A stretch of 31,668 bases of DNA from CAYVAP01 sp964343195 (lineage in GTDB: Bacteria > Bacteroidota > Bacteroidia > J057). The stretch's first letter is position 1. The number at the start of each line of letters is the position of its first letter. The notes beneath the pieces were generated by a model, which saw only the letters and a list, made by a program, of their open reading frames with translations, ran no database searches and had not been told where the DNA came from. The DNA is taken from assembly GCA_964343195.1 (NCBI GenBank), contig CAYFIR010000075.1, forward strand, positions 1 through 31,668, in the 5' to 3' direction. Made by a program: the position numbers and the translations under genes. Below are positions 1 to 7,959 of this stretch, one piece after another.

Positions 1-145
1 TGCGAAAAAATCTGCGACCGCTTACCCATCATTTTTCACTTGACAAAGCACTAGGGCTAAGCAAATGGACAGGAGAAAGGCGGTATTCGGTATGGAGGAA
101 TCCTTCCCAAACAATGCTCTCTATAGGTTCAAAAATTATTTCAGC

Positions 146-177
146 AAAAATGGGAACCAGCAACGGTTCCCATTTTT
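146..177 (-). terminator. Rho-independent terminator of the first kinase-receiver pair
   Basis: A perfect 13-bp inverted repeat (146-158 with 165-177) encloses a 6-nt loop. The arms begin and end in runs of five A/T, so on the minus strand the GC part of the stem is followed by a T run. It lies 24 nt past the stop codon of the receiver gene that ends at 201. The hairpin could work in both directions, but no plus-strand gene is seen upstream. Confidence 0.8.
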
Positions 178-200
178 GTATGCCTCGTCGGAGTGTGGCC

Positions 201-626
201 TCAAAATTTTCCCTCCAGATAGTTCGTCACCAGTTCGGTCAACTTTTCCGTATCCAGTGGCTTGTGAATAACCCCCTTCACCAGGGGATTATTCTTTGCC
301 ATTTCCAGATCTTCAGGATTTTCTGAGGAAGAAACCACTACGATCGAGGTAGCAGACTTCTGGTCTGCAGCCAACCTGGAATAGTGCTTCAGGAATTCCC
401 ATCCATCCATCCCGGGCATATTCAGATCCAGGAGAATGAGCTGAGGAATGACGATGGAGGAACCAGTATCATCTCCCAGCAGGCCAAGCATCCTAAGGGC
501 CTCTTCGCCGTTATAGGCAACTTCCACCTTATCGGCGACTCCAGCCTTCAGGATAACCCTTTTGTGCAGGTAGTTGTCATCCGGGTTGTCATCAATCAAC
601 AGTATACATGGCAGTTGCTCAGGCAT
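201..626 (-). CDS. Single-domain response regulator (Rcp1-like receiver)
   Basis: A 141-residue stand-alone receiver domain without an output domain. Visible receiver residues are the acidic pair Asp12-Asp13, the phospho-acceptor Asp67 in LILLDLNMPGMDGWEFL, Ser100 at the switch position and Lys122 in the HKPLD motif. Such receivers, like cyanobacterial Rcp1, usually pass phosphate on or act by protein contact; that role is inferred here. I chose the ATG at 626, which overlaps the last 8 nt of the kinase gene upstream and implies translational coupling. An ATG at 638 would add four residues. Longer upstream extensions run through kinase coding sequence and look spurious. It is clearly related to the receiver at 31025-31465. 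Confidence 0.88.
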   Translation of the reverse strand: MPEQLPCILLIDDNPDDNYLHKRVILKAGVADKVEVAYNGEEALRMLGLLGDDTGSSIVIPQLILLDLNMPGMDGWEFLKHYSRLAADQKSATSIVVVSSSENPEDLEMAKNNPLVKGVIHKPLDTEKLTELVTNYLEGKF

Positions 627-2124
627 TATCTTTCTCATGTTTGGTTGCCGCGGCGGGCAGTGTGAAGTAAAAAGAACTGCCGCTGCCCAGAGTTGACTCC
701 AGCCAAATATTTCCCTTGTAAACCTCCACGACTTTCTTGCAAATGGCCAATCCAATGCCGGTTCCGGCATAGTGGTCCCTCCGATTCAAACGCTGAAATA
801 TCCTGAATACCCTCTCCCAGTGCTGTGGGTCAATCCCCATTCCGTTATCCTTTACGCAATATTCCCAATTCCCAGTGCCAGGGTTTCGGTTGGCAGAAAT
901 CTCAACTCTGGGAGAGCTTCCTTCTTTACAGAATTTCAGGCTGTTTGAAATCAGATTCCTAAACAGGATATCTGCATCGGGCTTCCCGATTTCTATCGTG
1001 GGTAATTCTGACACGATGAATTCTCCCGGAACCTGCTCGATTAATGCAGCCTCTTCATCTATGATTTCAGAGATCAGGTCGTTTAGGTTGACCGCCTCCA
1101 TAAAAGGAGACTGCCCTACCCTCGCATACTGGAGCAGATCTACCACCAGCGAATTGAGCCGCCTGGCAGACTCATTGATCCGCTCCAGATGAAAATGCCC
1201 ATCTTCACTCAGCTCTGGCTCTTCATCTTTCAGAATTTGGATAAATCCCATGATAGACCTTAATGGCTCTCTGAGATCATGAGAAGCGATGTATACAAAC
1301 TGACTGAGCTCATTATTGGCCCACTCCAGCGACTCTACCTGTTCTCGTAGTTGGATATTCAGGGCTTCCATCTTCTTCCGGGCTTCATACTGATCTGTCA
1401 TATCCTGGAAGACCCCAAAGGCTCCGGTAATCTCCGTACCGTCATAGGCGGGTTGCCCTATCGCCCTTACCCAACGCCAGTTGTTTTTTGCCGTGATGAA
1501 GCCAAGTTCCAGGTCATAGGGAATGCCTTTCCCTACACATTCCTGAAAGGCCCTGGTGATTTTGGGACGGGACTCTTCATCATAAAACCCGATACCATCT
1601 GATAGTCTTGGACGAGCCGACAAAGGCATTTCATGAATTCGATAGGTCTCTTCTGACCAGACCAGTTCCTCGGTTGCAAGATCTACTGACCAGTGTCCCA
1701 GTTTAGCGGCTCGTTGGGCCTGAAGGAGAAACGTCTCAGACCTCTTTAACCGCTGTATCATTTCCTGCCGATCAGTCACATCCTTAACGGCACATATCAG
1801 ATACCCTTTATCCGGTTGGGCGGCTGTGTACCAGCTCAGGTAGCAATAGCTCCCGTCTGCTTTTCGGTAGCGGTTGATGAAATCGATGGCCGTGGCTCCG
1901 TTGAGAATGGCCTGATACTCCTGGATCGTGGATTCCTGATCGTCGGGATGTACCAGGTCCAGGAATGGAACCTTCAACAGGTATTCTTCTGAATAGCCCA
2001 GAAGGTCAATGAATGATTCATTAAGCTTCAGAAAATAGCCATCGAAGTCTGCGAATGCCATGAGGGCATTGCTGCTGTTAAAAAACAGCTCATAGTCAAA
2101 CTGAACGGAAGGCTTCATATCCAT
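619..2124 (-). CDS. PAS-domain sensor histidine kinase, cytoplasmic
   Basis: A 501-residue hybrid-less histidine kinase without membrane segments, so probably a soluble sensor. Order: PAS domain about 12-118 (ending in the PAC-like CAVKDVTDRQ), second PAS about 135-245, short coiled coil 246-272, HisKA domain with the phospho-acceptor His282 in FVYIASHDLREPLRS, and HATPase_c with N-box NLISNSLK (390-397), G1 DNGMG (426-430), F-box FRIFQRL and G2 GTGIGLA (454-460). All catalytic motifs are intact. The stop codon overlaps the start of the receiver gene, which makes that receiver the likely phosphotransfer partner. The signal is not evident; no haem- or flavin-binding signature is obvious in the PAS domains. 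The kinase core closely resembles that of the kinase at 29095-31065. Confidence 0.93.
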   Translation of the reverse strand: MDMKPSVQFDYELFFNSSNALMAFADFDGYFLKLNESFIDLLGYSEEYLLKVPFLDLVHPDDQESTIQEYQAILNGATAIDFINRYRKADGSYCYLSWYTAAQPDKGYLICAVKDVTDRQEMIQRLKRSETFLLQAQRAAKLGHWSVDLATEELVWSEETYRIHEMPLSARPRLSDGIGFYDEESRPKITRAFQECVGKGIPYDLELGFITAKNNWRWVRAIGQPAYDGTEITGAFGVFQDMTDQYEARKKMEALNIQLREQVESLEWANNELSQFVYIASHDLREPLRSIMGFIQILKDEEPELSEDGHFHLERINESARRLNSLVVDLLQYARVGQSPFMEAVNLNDLISEIIDEEAALIEQVPGEFIVSELPTIEIGKPDADILFRNLISNSLKFCKEGSSPRVEISANRNPGTGNWEYCVKDNGMGIDPQHWERVFRIFQRLNRRDHYAGTGIGLAICKKVVEVYKGNIWLESTLGSGSSFYFTLPAAATKHEKDNA

Positions 2125-2263
2125 GAGACCCTACATTGATTACAGGCAACGGAGTTGTGAGCTGTTAAATGTCCTAAATTATTTCATTTCTCGCTGTACC
2201 TATCTTTCCATTGATATAACACCCATTTTGTAGGGGTATGCGCCACAATAGACAACCCTAATG

Positions 2264-2308
2264 ACAAAAAATCAGGAAGTTGCACGGCAGCAACTCCCTG
2301 ATTCATTT
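2264..2308 (-). terminator. Terminator downstream of the M1 peptidase gene
   Basis: Arms 2270-2283 and 2290-2303 pair over 14 bp with one G-U pair and a 6-nt loop. A runs on the left and T runs on the right make it usable in either direction. On the minus strand the stem is followed by a run of T, as expected for ending the peptidase transcript 47 nt or more after its stop codon. It also separates that gene from the kinase pair downstream. The rest of 2125-2350 shows no gene. Confidence 0.78.
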
Positions 2309-2350
2309 TTTTCCTTATTTACTCAACAGGAAATGAAGAACTCTTACATG

Positions 2351-4750
2351 CTAGGGCCTTCCTCCAGCAGGACCATTGGGCGGTAATTCTCCATTCTCTC
2401 TCATTTCTTCCATCCGACGCTGGACCTGCATGGGATTACGGCTTTCGCGCTCACGCTTTATCACCTCAAACCGGGTGGGCTGAATCATGCGAGGCCAGCT
2501 ATTGTTATTCACATCGGTATCGGCCAGTTCGCGGTATGGATCCAGCACAATGCTGGTGACCTCCTGGTCGGTAATGAATACCTTGGTGATTTGTTCGCTG
2601 TTATAGCGCCATATTTCGGCGGGGATACGCTTGACTTCCTCAGTCCCGTCAGCATAGGTAAACTTCAGAATCAGGGGCATAACCAGTCCCCCAATGTTTT
2701 TGAAGGTAACCTGATAGTAATAGCTATCATCTTCCAGCAGGGCCTGCTCTTCCGGAGTCAGTTTATTAAGGTACTGACGGTACTTCATCTCGTCCATTAA
2801 GGTGACCTCATTGGGGTCATACTTGTTGTAGAAGTCCTGTAGGTCAGGATTAGCCTCCATTACGGTCTGATCGATTTCCTCCTGATTGCGGATATCTCCG
2901 ATGTAGGGAGTACGGCCAGACTCCTGCTGTGCCGCAAGTGGCTTTTCCACTGCGGGATTACCCGTGCTAAGCTGAAAGACCTGTACATCTGCCACCTCAA
3001 TGTCTACATGGTCAGTGGTGTAAAACCACCCGCGCCAGAACCAGTCAAGATCGGTACCAGAAGCATCTTCCATGGTACGGAACAGATCAGCTGGCATCGG
3101 CTGCTTGAACATCCACCGCTGACTGTACTGCTTGAAAGCGTAGTCAAACAGTTCCCGGCCCAGCACGGTCTCCCGGAGAATATTCAGCGCCGTAGCAGGC
3201 TTACCATAGGCATTGTTACCAAACTGATAGATAGACTCAGAATTGGTCATAATGGGCATGATGCCAGTGGGATCACCGCTCATGTAGGGCACGATGTTTT
3301 CCGCAGGGCCACGACGGCTGGGATAGTCACGCTGCCACTGCTGCTCAGCCAGATACTGGAGAAAGGAGTTAAGCCCTTCATCCATCCAGGTCCACTGCCG
3401 CTCATCGTTGTTGACGATCATAGGGAAGTAGTTGTGCCCTACTTCGTGGATGATCACGGAGATCATTCCGTATTTGGTGCGCTCGGAGTAGGTGCCGTCC
3501 TTCTCAGGGCGGCCTCCGTTGAAACAGATCATGGGGTACTCCATGCCGATGCGGTCCGTGTGAACTGAAATCGCCACCGGATAGGGGTAATCAAAAGTAT
3601 AGTGCGAATACCACTTGAGGGTATGAGCCACCACACGGGTAGAATATTTCTCCCAGAGTGGATTGCCTTCCTTGGGGTAATAGCTCATCGCCAGCACGGT
3701 CCTGTCTCCCATTGGGACTCCCATGGCATCCCAGATAAACTTTCGGGAAGAGCAGAACGCAAAATCCCGCACGTTCTCAGCTTCGAAAGTCCAGGTTTTG
3801 GTGCCATCGGCACGGTTGCCTTCCGCTTCCAGAGCTTCTTCCGGAGTTACGATCATCACTGGGTCTTCGGTAGATTTTTTTGCCTGCTCCAGGCGCTCGC
3901 GCTGGGCCCGTGTCAGGATGTCCTTGCCGTTGGCCAATACTCCGGTCGCACCCACGACGTGATCGCTGGGAGCGGTAATGCTCACTTTGTAGTCGCCAAA
4001 TGGAAGGGTAAATTCTCCCCGTCCCAGAAACTGCTTGTTTTGCCACCCATCAACGTCGTTGTACACACACATGCGTGGAAAAAACTGAGCGATGGTATAG
4101 AGGTAATTGTCGTCCTCTTCGAAGTACTCCATTCCGGATCGGCCACCACCGTCAGTCAGGCGATTGTTGATGTTGTACCACCACTTGACCTGAAAAGAGA
4201 ATGACTCTCCAGGTTGTAGCGCCTCAGGCAGGTCGACCCGCATCATGGTCTCGTTGATGTAATGGGGCAAAGCCGTTCCTTCCGCATTCTTCACCCAGTC
4301 GATATGAAATCCTCCAGGGAATTCGTGGTGCATGGCCTCCAGTTGGCGGATGCTCATCTTGTTACCAGAATTGGTAAGAGAGCCAGTGGATGTCCGATCT
4401 CCCAGGCTATTGGGCTTTCGGACGTTTTGATCTAGCTGCAACCACAGATAGGTTAGCGGATCCGGAGACTGATTCTCATAAGTAATCGTTTCCTCGCCAT
4501 AGATTCGCTGGTTTTCGTCATCCAGCGTAATGTCCATCTCATAGTTGGCGCGGTTTTCCCAATACATATGTCCGGGAGCACCCGCTGCATTGCGGTAGAC
4601 ATTGGGTGTAGGCAGTTCCTGCCCCAGCTGACGGAACTTATTCGTGTTAACCGGATCTGGATTGTAACGGTCCTGATCAGGTGTTTGGGCATAAGCCAGG
4701 CTCCCCAACATAAAGAGCCCTATACCCAGAATGGTGATGATATTCCTCAT
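2351..4750 (-). CDS. Exported M1-family zinc metallopeptidase
   Basis: A 799-residue protein with a Sec signal peptide (hydrophobic 4-20, likely cut after AYA at 19-21). The zinc site is complete: HEVGH at 435-439 and the third ligand Glu458, 18 residues on, in MDEGLNSF. The substrate-side motif reads GMEYP (402-406) where classical M1 aminopeptidases have GAMEN; the M-E core is kept. The N-terminal half carries the beta-rich domain expected of the family (about 65-270). The C-terminal third (about 600-799) is not recognisable in detail and ends in a Pro/Gly-rich tail. There is no T9SS sorting domain, so the product is probably periplasmic or on the surface by another route. It is likely to release amino acids or short peptides from larger peptides; true substrate unknown. 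It has its own promoter and terminator. Confidence 0.92.
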   Translation of the reverse strand: MRNIITILGIGLFMLGSLAYAQTPDQDRYNPDPVNTNKFRQLGQELPTPNVYRNAAGAPGHMYWENRANYEMDITLDDENQRIYGEETITYENQSPDPLTYLWLQLDQNVRKPNSLGDRTSTGSLTNSGNKMSIRQLEAMHHEFPGGFHIDWVKNAEGTALPHYINETMMRVDLPEALQPGESFSFQVKWWYNINNRLTDGGGRSGMEYFEEDDNYLYTIAQFFPRMCVYNDVDGWQNKQFLGRGEFTLPFGDYKVSITAPSDHVVGATGVLANGKDILTRAQRERLEQAKKSTEDPVMIVTPEEALEAEGNRADGTKTWTFEAENVRDFAFCSSRKFIWDAMGVPMGDRTVLAMSYYPKEGNPLWEKYSTRVVAHTLKWYSHYTFDYPYPVAISVHTDRIGMEYPMICFNGGRPEKDGTYSERTKYGMISVIIHEVGHNYFPMIVNNDERQWTWMDEGLNSFLQYLAEQQWQRDYPSRRGPAENIVPYMSGDPTGIMPIMTNSESIYQFGNNAYGKPATALNILRETVLGRELFDYAFKQYSQRWMFKQPMPADLFRTMEDASGTDLDWFWRGWFYTTDHVDIEVADVQVFQLSTGNPAVEKPLAAQQESGRTPYIGDIRNQEEIDQTVMEANPDLQDFYNKYDPNEVTLMDEMKYRQYLNKLTPEEQALLEDDSYYYQVTFKNIGGLVMPLILKFTYADGTEEVKRIPAEIWRYNSEQITKVFITDQEVTSIVLDPYRELADTDVNNNSWPRMIQPTRFEVIKRERESRNPMQVQRRMEEMRENGELPPNGPAGGRP

Positions 4751-4778
4751 ATAGTAATTCGCGTTATCATGCAGATAT

Positions 4779-4810
4779 CAAAGGTACTCCGGGATTGACC
4801 TCAGAGGCAA
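4779..4810 (-). promoter_or_regulatory. Bacteroidota-type promoter of the M1 peptidase gene
   Basis: On the minus strand TTTG ends at 4808 and the -7 element TACCTTTG occupies 4786-4779, an exact match to TAnnTTTG, with 21 nt between TTG and the -7 box. It lies 29 nt upstream of the peptidase ATG at 4750. The same geometry recurs before the tRNA and the iron-sulfur operon. Confidence 0.6.
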
Positions 4811-4857
4811 ATTCTCCCCCCCATGCCTTGTCGAGAATCTAGCGGATTTGATCGAAA

Positions 4858-5001
4858 GAGAAGTCAGGGAGGTTCTGGCTTCGCCCAAGCAGGGGTGCGA
4901 AGTTCCTGTCTTTTGTTCGTCTGACTTCTGACAGCGAAGCGATCTCGCTTCCCGCCTCTCTTCTTTCCTCTCTGACTTCTCGCAGCAACGCGATCTTTCT
5001 T
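4858..5001. repeat. Imperfect repeats in the peptidase-rdgB intergenic region
   Basis: Two direct copies of a 31-nt element (4920-4950 and 4971-5001) match at 25 of 31 positions and lie 51 nt apart. Both begin TCTGACTTCT and contain GCGATCT. The first copy also holds a GAAGCG/CGCTTC stem. A 10-nt inverted copy of the start (GAGAAGTCAG) lies at 4858-4867. The stretch between the divergent genes is otherwise pyrimidine-rich on the plus strand. No function can be assigned. Confidence 0.55.
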
Positions 5002-5034
5002 TACCTGATGCCAAATTCTCTTTATCTTAGCCCT

Positions 5035-5616
5035 ATGAAGGAATTGCTTTTTGGTACCAACAATGCCCATAAACTCGAAGAGATTCGGGAGATGGTGGGC
5101 GACCGATTTGCCATTCGCAGCCTCAGCGACCTGGGCATCACCCTTGACCCCGAAGAAACCGAAGACACCCTGCTGGGAAATGCTCTGCTAAAGGCCCGTG
5201 CTTTTGCAAAAGAATCCGGCATGCCCTGCTTTGCCGATGATACGGGATTGATGGTTGCCGCACTGGATGGCAGGCCAGGGGTTTACTCGGCCCGATATGC
5301 TGGTGAGAACTGTTCTTACGCTGACAATGTGGCCAAACTTCTTACCGAAATGCAGGGTAAGGAAGATCGCAACGCATATTTCGCTACTGTGATCGCTTTT
5401 GTCGATGGTAAGCAGGAGTGGGATTTTGAAGGGAGAGTGGACGGAGTCATCACGAGTACCCCCCAGGGAGAAAAGGGCTTTGGCTACGACCCCGTTTTCC
5501 TGCCCAATGGCGAGATTCAGACTTTCGCAGAAATGCCCCCTCAGGCCAAGCATGCCATCTCTCACCGAGGTCGGGCCATGCGGCAGTTCGCCCAGTTCCT
5601 GGCGGCATATCAGTGA
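5035..5616 (+). CDS. rdgB: XTP/dITP diphosphatase (HAM1/RdgB family)
   Basis: A 193-residue protein of normal length for the family that hydrolyses non-canonical purine nucleoside triphosphates (ITP, dITP, XTP) to monophosphates and so keeps them out of DNA and RNA. Visible motifs are the N-terminal FGTNNAHKLEEI substrate loop (6-17), FADDTGL (66-72) with the catalytic/metal-binding aspartates, LDGRPGVYSARYAG (77-90), GFGYDPVF (148-155) and SHRGRA (176-181). The ATG at 5035 is chosen because the family start is directly before the first beta strand; an ATG at 5008 would add nine residues unlike the family. The gene opens a plus-strand run with uridine kinase and a membrane protein. Confidence 0.95.
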   Translation: MKELLFGTNNAHKLEEIREMVGDRFAIRSLSDLGITLDPEETEDTLLGNALLKARAFAKESGMPCFADDTGLMVAALDGRPGVYSARYAGENCSYADNVAKLLTEMQGKEDRNAYFATVIAFVDGKQEWDFEGRVDGVITSTPQGEKGFGYDPVFLPNGEIQTFAEMPPQAKHAISHRGRAMRQFAQFLAAYQ

Positions 5617-5623
5617 TCATCTG

Positions 5624-5716
5624 TCATTGAACATTGATCAGGATAAAATGAAGCACCTACTGATCAATGAACCATACTCAATGCCTCTTCACTGCACAAT
5701 GATCCCTATACAATGA
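5624..5716. repeat. Degenerate heptad repeats between rdgB and udk
   Basis: TCATTGA and ACATTGA stand back to back at 5624-5637. ACAATGA occurs twice exactly 14 nt apart (5696 and 5710), and CATTGATCA/TGATCAATG form an inverted pair around the middle. The spacing suggests a decayed array with a 7-nt period. It fills most of the 110-nt gap between the two genes. Confidence 0.45.
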
Positions 5717-5726
5717 TCCATGAACT

Positions 5727-6341
5727 ATGGCAAAACCTTTTATCCTAGGTATATGTGGCGGTAGCGCCAGTGGCAAGACCTTTTTGCTCAGACAGTTGAT
5801 GAGTACCTTCAAGCAGGGTAGCGTTACCCTGATATCCCAGGATAACTATTACAAGCCGCTGGAACATCAAACACGTGAGTCCGATGGGCTGGTCAATTTT
5901 GACCACCCGGACTCGGTAGAGCTGGATCGACTGGCTGCCGACCTGCGAAAGCTCTCTAAAGGTGAAACCGTTGAAATACAGGAGTATACCTTTAACAACC
6001 CCGCGAAGGTTCCCAAGACCATCCTGATGAAGCCGGCCCCTCTCATGATTGTAGAAGGGCTTTTTGTTTTTTACAGGGAGGACCTTGCCCAACTACAGGA
6101 TCTGAAAGTATTTGTGGATGCCGAAGAACATATTCGTTTATCCAGACGTCTGCAACGTGATACCACCGAGCGAGGATACAGCATGGAAAGTATTTTGAGA
6201 GATTATCAACGGTTCGTGGCCCCCATGTACCAGCAGTATGTAGCCCCCACCAAGCAAATTGCTGACCTGATCATCCCCAATAACAAGCACATGTATCGTG
6301 CAGTCCAGGTACTTGTAAATCATCTGCGTGCTTCCGTTTGA
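5727..6341 (+). CDS. udk: Uridine kinase
   Basis: A 204-residue P-loop kinase that phosphorylates uridine (and usually cytidine) in pyrimidine salvage. The Walker A motif GGSASGKT is at 11-18, followed by SQDNYYKP (37-44), FDHPDS (58-63) with the catalytic Asp region, and the FNNPAKVPKT/VEGLFVFY block that leads to the Walker B-like strand. Arg-rich LSRRLQRDTTERG forms the lid. Length and motif order match the family. The ATG at 5727 sits 10 residues before the P loop, as usual. The neighbouring rdgB gives a loose nucleotide-metabolism context. Confidence 0.93.
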   Translation: MAKPFILGICGGSASGKTFLLRQLMSTFKQGSVTLISQDNYYKPLEHQTRESDGLVNFDHPDSVELDRLAADLRKLSKGETVEIQEYTFNNPAKVPKTILMKPAPLMIVEGLFVFYREDLAQLQDLKVFVDAEEHIRLSRRLQRDTTERGYSMESILRDYQRFVAPMYQQYVAPTKQIADLIIPNNKHMYRAVQVLVNHLRASV

Positions 6342-6467
6342 TTTTTCTCACTCGATCCACCTATTTAGGGTCTTTGGCTTGGCATTTGAACTCCTATCTT
6401 GCCCAGTCTTCTGTTTAAATCATACTTGGGTGAACCGATCTCATCCCATCTGCGTTACTCCCCTTAC

Positions 6468-7679
6468 ATGGCAAAGGCTCCCAAAGACATAGACATTCTC
6501 CAGGAATTCCGCTTTAGTCGGTTGATTCTCCCCATTTTGATTGGGGTCGCCGTCCTGATCTATGCCGTGTACAAGGTCAGGCAGGAGGACATCAATCTCC
6601 TGACCGATATCCCATGGAAGCCCGAAATGCTGGTCTGGCTGGTTATTGGCTTTATATTCATGGGGGCGCGAGACCTCGGCTATACCTGGCGCATGCGCAT
6701 CCTGACAGACAAAAAGCTCAGCTGGCGCAATGCCCTGGAAATCACGCTTCTATGGGAGTTTGCCTCCGCCATGACCCCGTCAGTAGTTGGAGGATCTGCT
6801 CTCGCGATTTTTATGCTGGTCAAGGAAAAAATTTCTGCTGGCAAATCAACCGCCATCGTCTTCATCACCATTTTCCTGGATGAGCTTTTCTATATCATCA
6901 TCCTGCCTGTCCTGTTATTGCTGGTAAGCTATAGCTCTATTTTTGATCCAATTAGTGGTCACGCCTCTACGATCGGCACAGGACTGGCTGTCGCATTTTG
7001 GATCGCATATGGGGTGCTGATTGCCTATACGGCTTTTCTGGCCTTTGCCCTGTTCATTCGACCAACTGCTACGGCAGGGGCCATCAAACGCATGTTTCGC
7101 TGGCGAATATTCAGACGCTGGAAAGACAGTGCCGCAGAGCTTGCGGATGATCTGGTAACCGCCTCCAGAGAGTATCGCGGAAAATCCCTGAGCTTCTGGC
7201 TTTGGAGCTGGACGGCGACCTTCCTGGCCTGGATCGGGCGCTATCTTGTGCTCAACGCCGTGCTGGCCATGTTTACCGGCTTGACGATCTGGCAGCACCT
7301 GGAGGCATTTGCCCGACAGGTAGTCATGTTTCAGGTGATGCTGGTATCGCCCACCCCAGGAGGTTCGGGCTTTGCCGAAGGGGCTTTTCGACCGCTGATG
7401 CAGGAGTTTTCTCCAGAGGGCATGGTGCTGATCCTCGCCGTATTGTGGCGCATCATCACCTACTACCCCTACCTGCTCGTGGGTATCCCCCTCCTGCCCC
7501 GCTGGCTACGCCGGGTTTATGGCAAGAAAAAGGCCCCCAAGGTCGGAATGGATGAGGTTGTAACGGAAGACCCACATTCGGGTGATTCCTCCCCTTCGAA
7601 TGGAAAAGGAGATAGCGCTCCTACTTCCAACGGCAAAGAAGAGCCCGTGATCGTGAAGAAGAATGATGAGGGGAGGTGA
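6468..7679 (+). CDS. Flippase-like / lysylphosphatidylglycerol synthase-type membrane protein (YbhN/UPF0104 family)
   Basis: A 403-residue inner-membrane protein with about eight hydrophobic segments (first at about 18-37). It shows the family's TPSVVGG motif (103-109) and SPTPGGSGFAEGAF (294-307). These belong to the membrane domain shared by MprF flippases and YbhN-like proteins. There is no C-terminal synthase domain, so lipid aminoacylation is unlikely; transport or flipping of a lipid is the usual guess for the family. The last ~45 residues form a Ser/Asn/Lys/Glu-rich cytoplasmic tail. I prefer the ATG at 6468 to an in-frame TTG at 6399, since the extra 23 residues lack family character. 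It follows udk by 126 nt. Confidence 0.85.
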   Translation: MAKAPKDIDILQEFRFSRLILPILIGVAVLIYAVYKVRQEDINLLTDIPWKPEMLVWLVIGFIFMGARDLGYTWRMRILTDKKLSWRNALEITLLWEFASAMTPSVVGGSALAIFMLVKEKISAGKSTAIVFITIFLDELFYIIILPVLLLLVSYSSIFDPISGHASTIGTGLAVAFWIAYGVLIAYTAFLAFALFIRPTATAGAIKRMFRWRIFRRWKDSAAELADDLVTASREYRGKSLSFWLWSWTATFLAWIGRYLVLNAVLAMFTGLTIWQHLEAFARQVVMFQVMLVSPTPGGSGFAEGAFRPLMQEFSPEGMVLILAVLWRIITYYPYLLVGIPLLPRWLRRVYGKKKAPKVGMDEVVTEDPHSGDSSPSNGKGDSAPTSNGKEEPVIVKKNDEGR

Positions 7680-7801
7680 CTCCCAAATTCCCCGGAAATA
7701 CAGCATCGTAACCTGCAACTTGCGAGATTCTTCCCATCGTATGGGATGGCATTTTGAGCAAAGGTTCTCCTACCCTAAACCCATCACAGGCCAACATAAA
7801 T

Positions 7802-7834
7802 AATCCCATCCAGGCAGTGGGCCTGGATGGGATT
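7802..7834. terminator. Bidirectional hairpin between convergent genes
   Basis: A perfect 14-bp stem (7802-7815 with 7821-7834) with a 5-nt loop lies between the ends of the flippase-like gene (plus, 7679) and the POT transporter gene (minus, 7960). The flanks are A/T-rich without a long T run, so it probably serves both transcripts. Confidence 0.65.
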
Positions 7835-7871
7835 TAATATCTACGTACATCCCGAATTTCTACTAGTTGAT

Positions 7872-7899
7872 ACTTCGCATTCGAAATTCGTAATTAAAA
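7872..7899. repeat. Heptad repeat remnant
   Basis: Four consecutive 7-nt units, ACTTCGC, ATTCGAA, ATTCGTA and ATTAAAA, lie just past the 3' end of the POT gene. The central two differ at one position. This resembles the other 7-nt-period patches at 5624-5716 and 31471-31514. Confidence 0.5.
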
Positions 7900-7959
7900 G
7901 TGCTACTGTTCAGCTACTTGTTTCATTTTGAACGGGGTTATTACTTCATTCCGAAACCA

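Noticed and set aside
3602..4204. 200-residue open frame opposite the M1 peptidase
   Set aside because: Shadow of a gene with a full catalytic motif set on the other strand.
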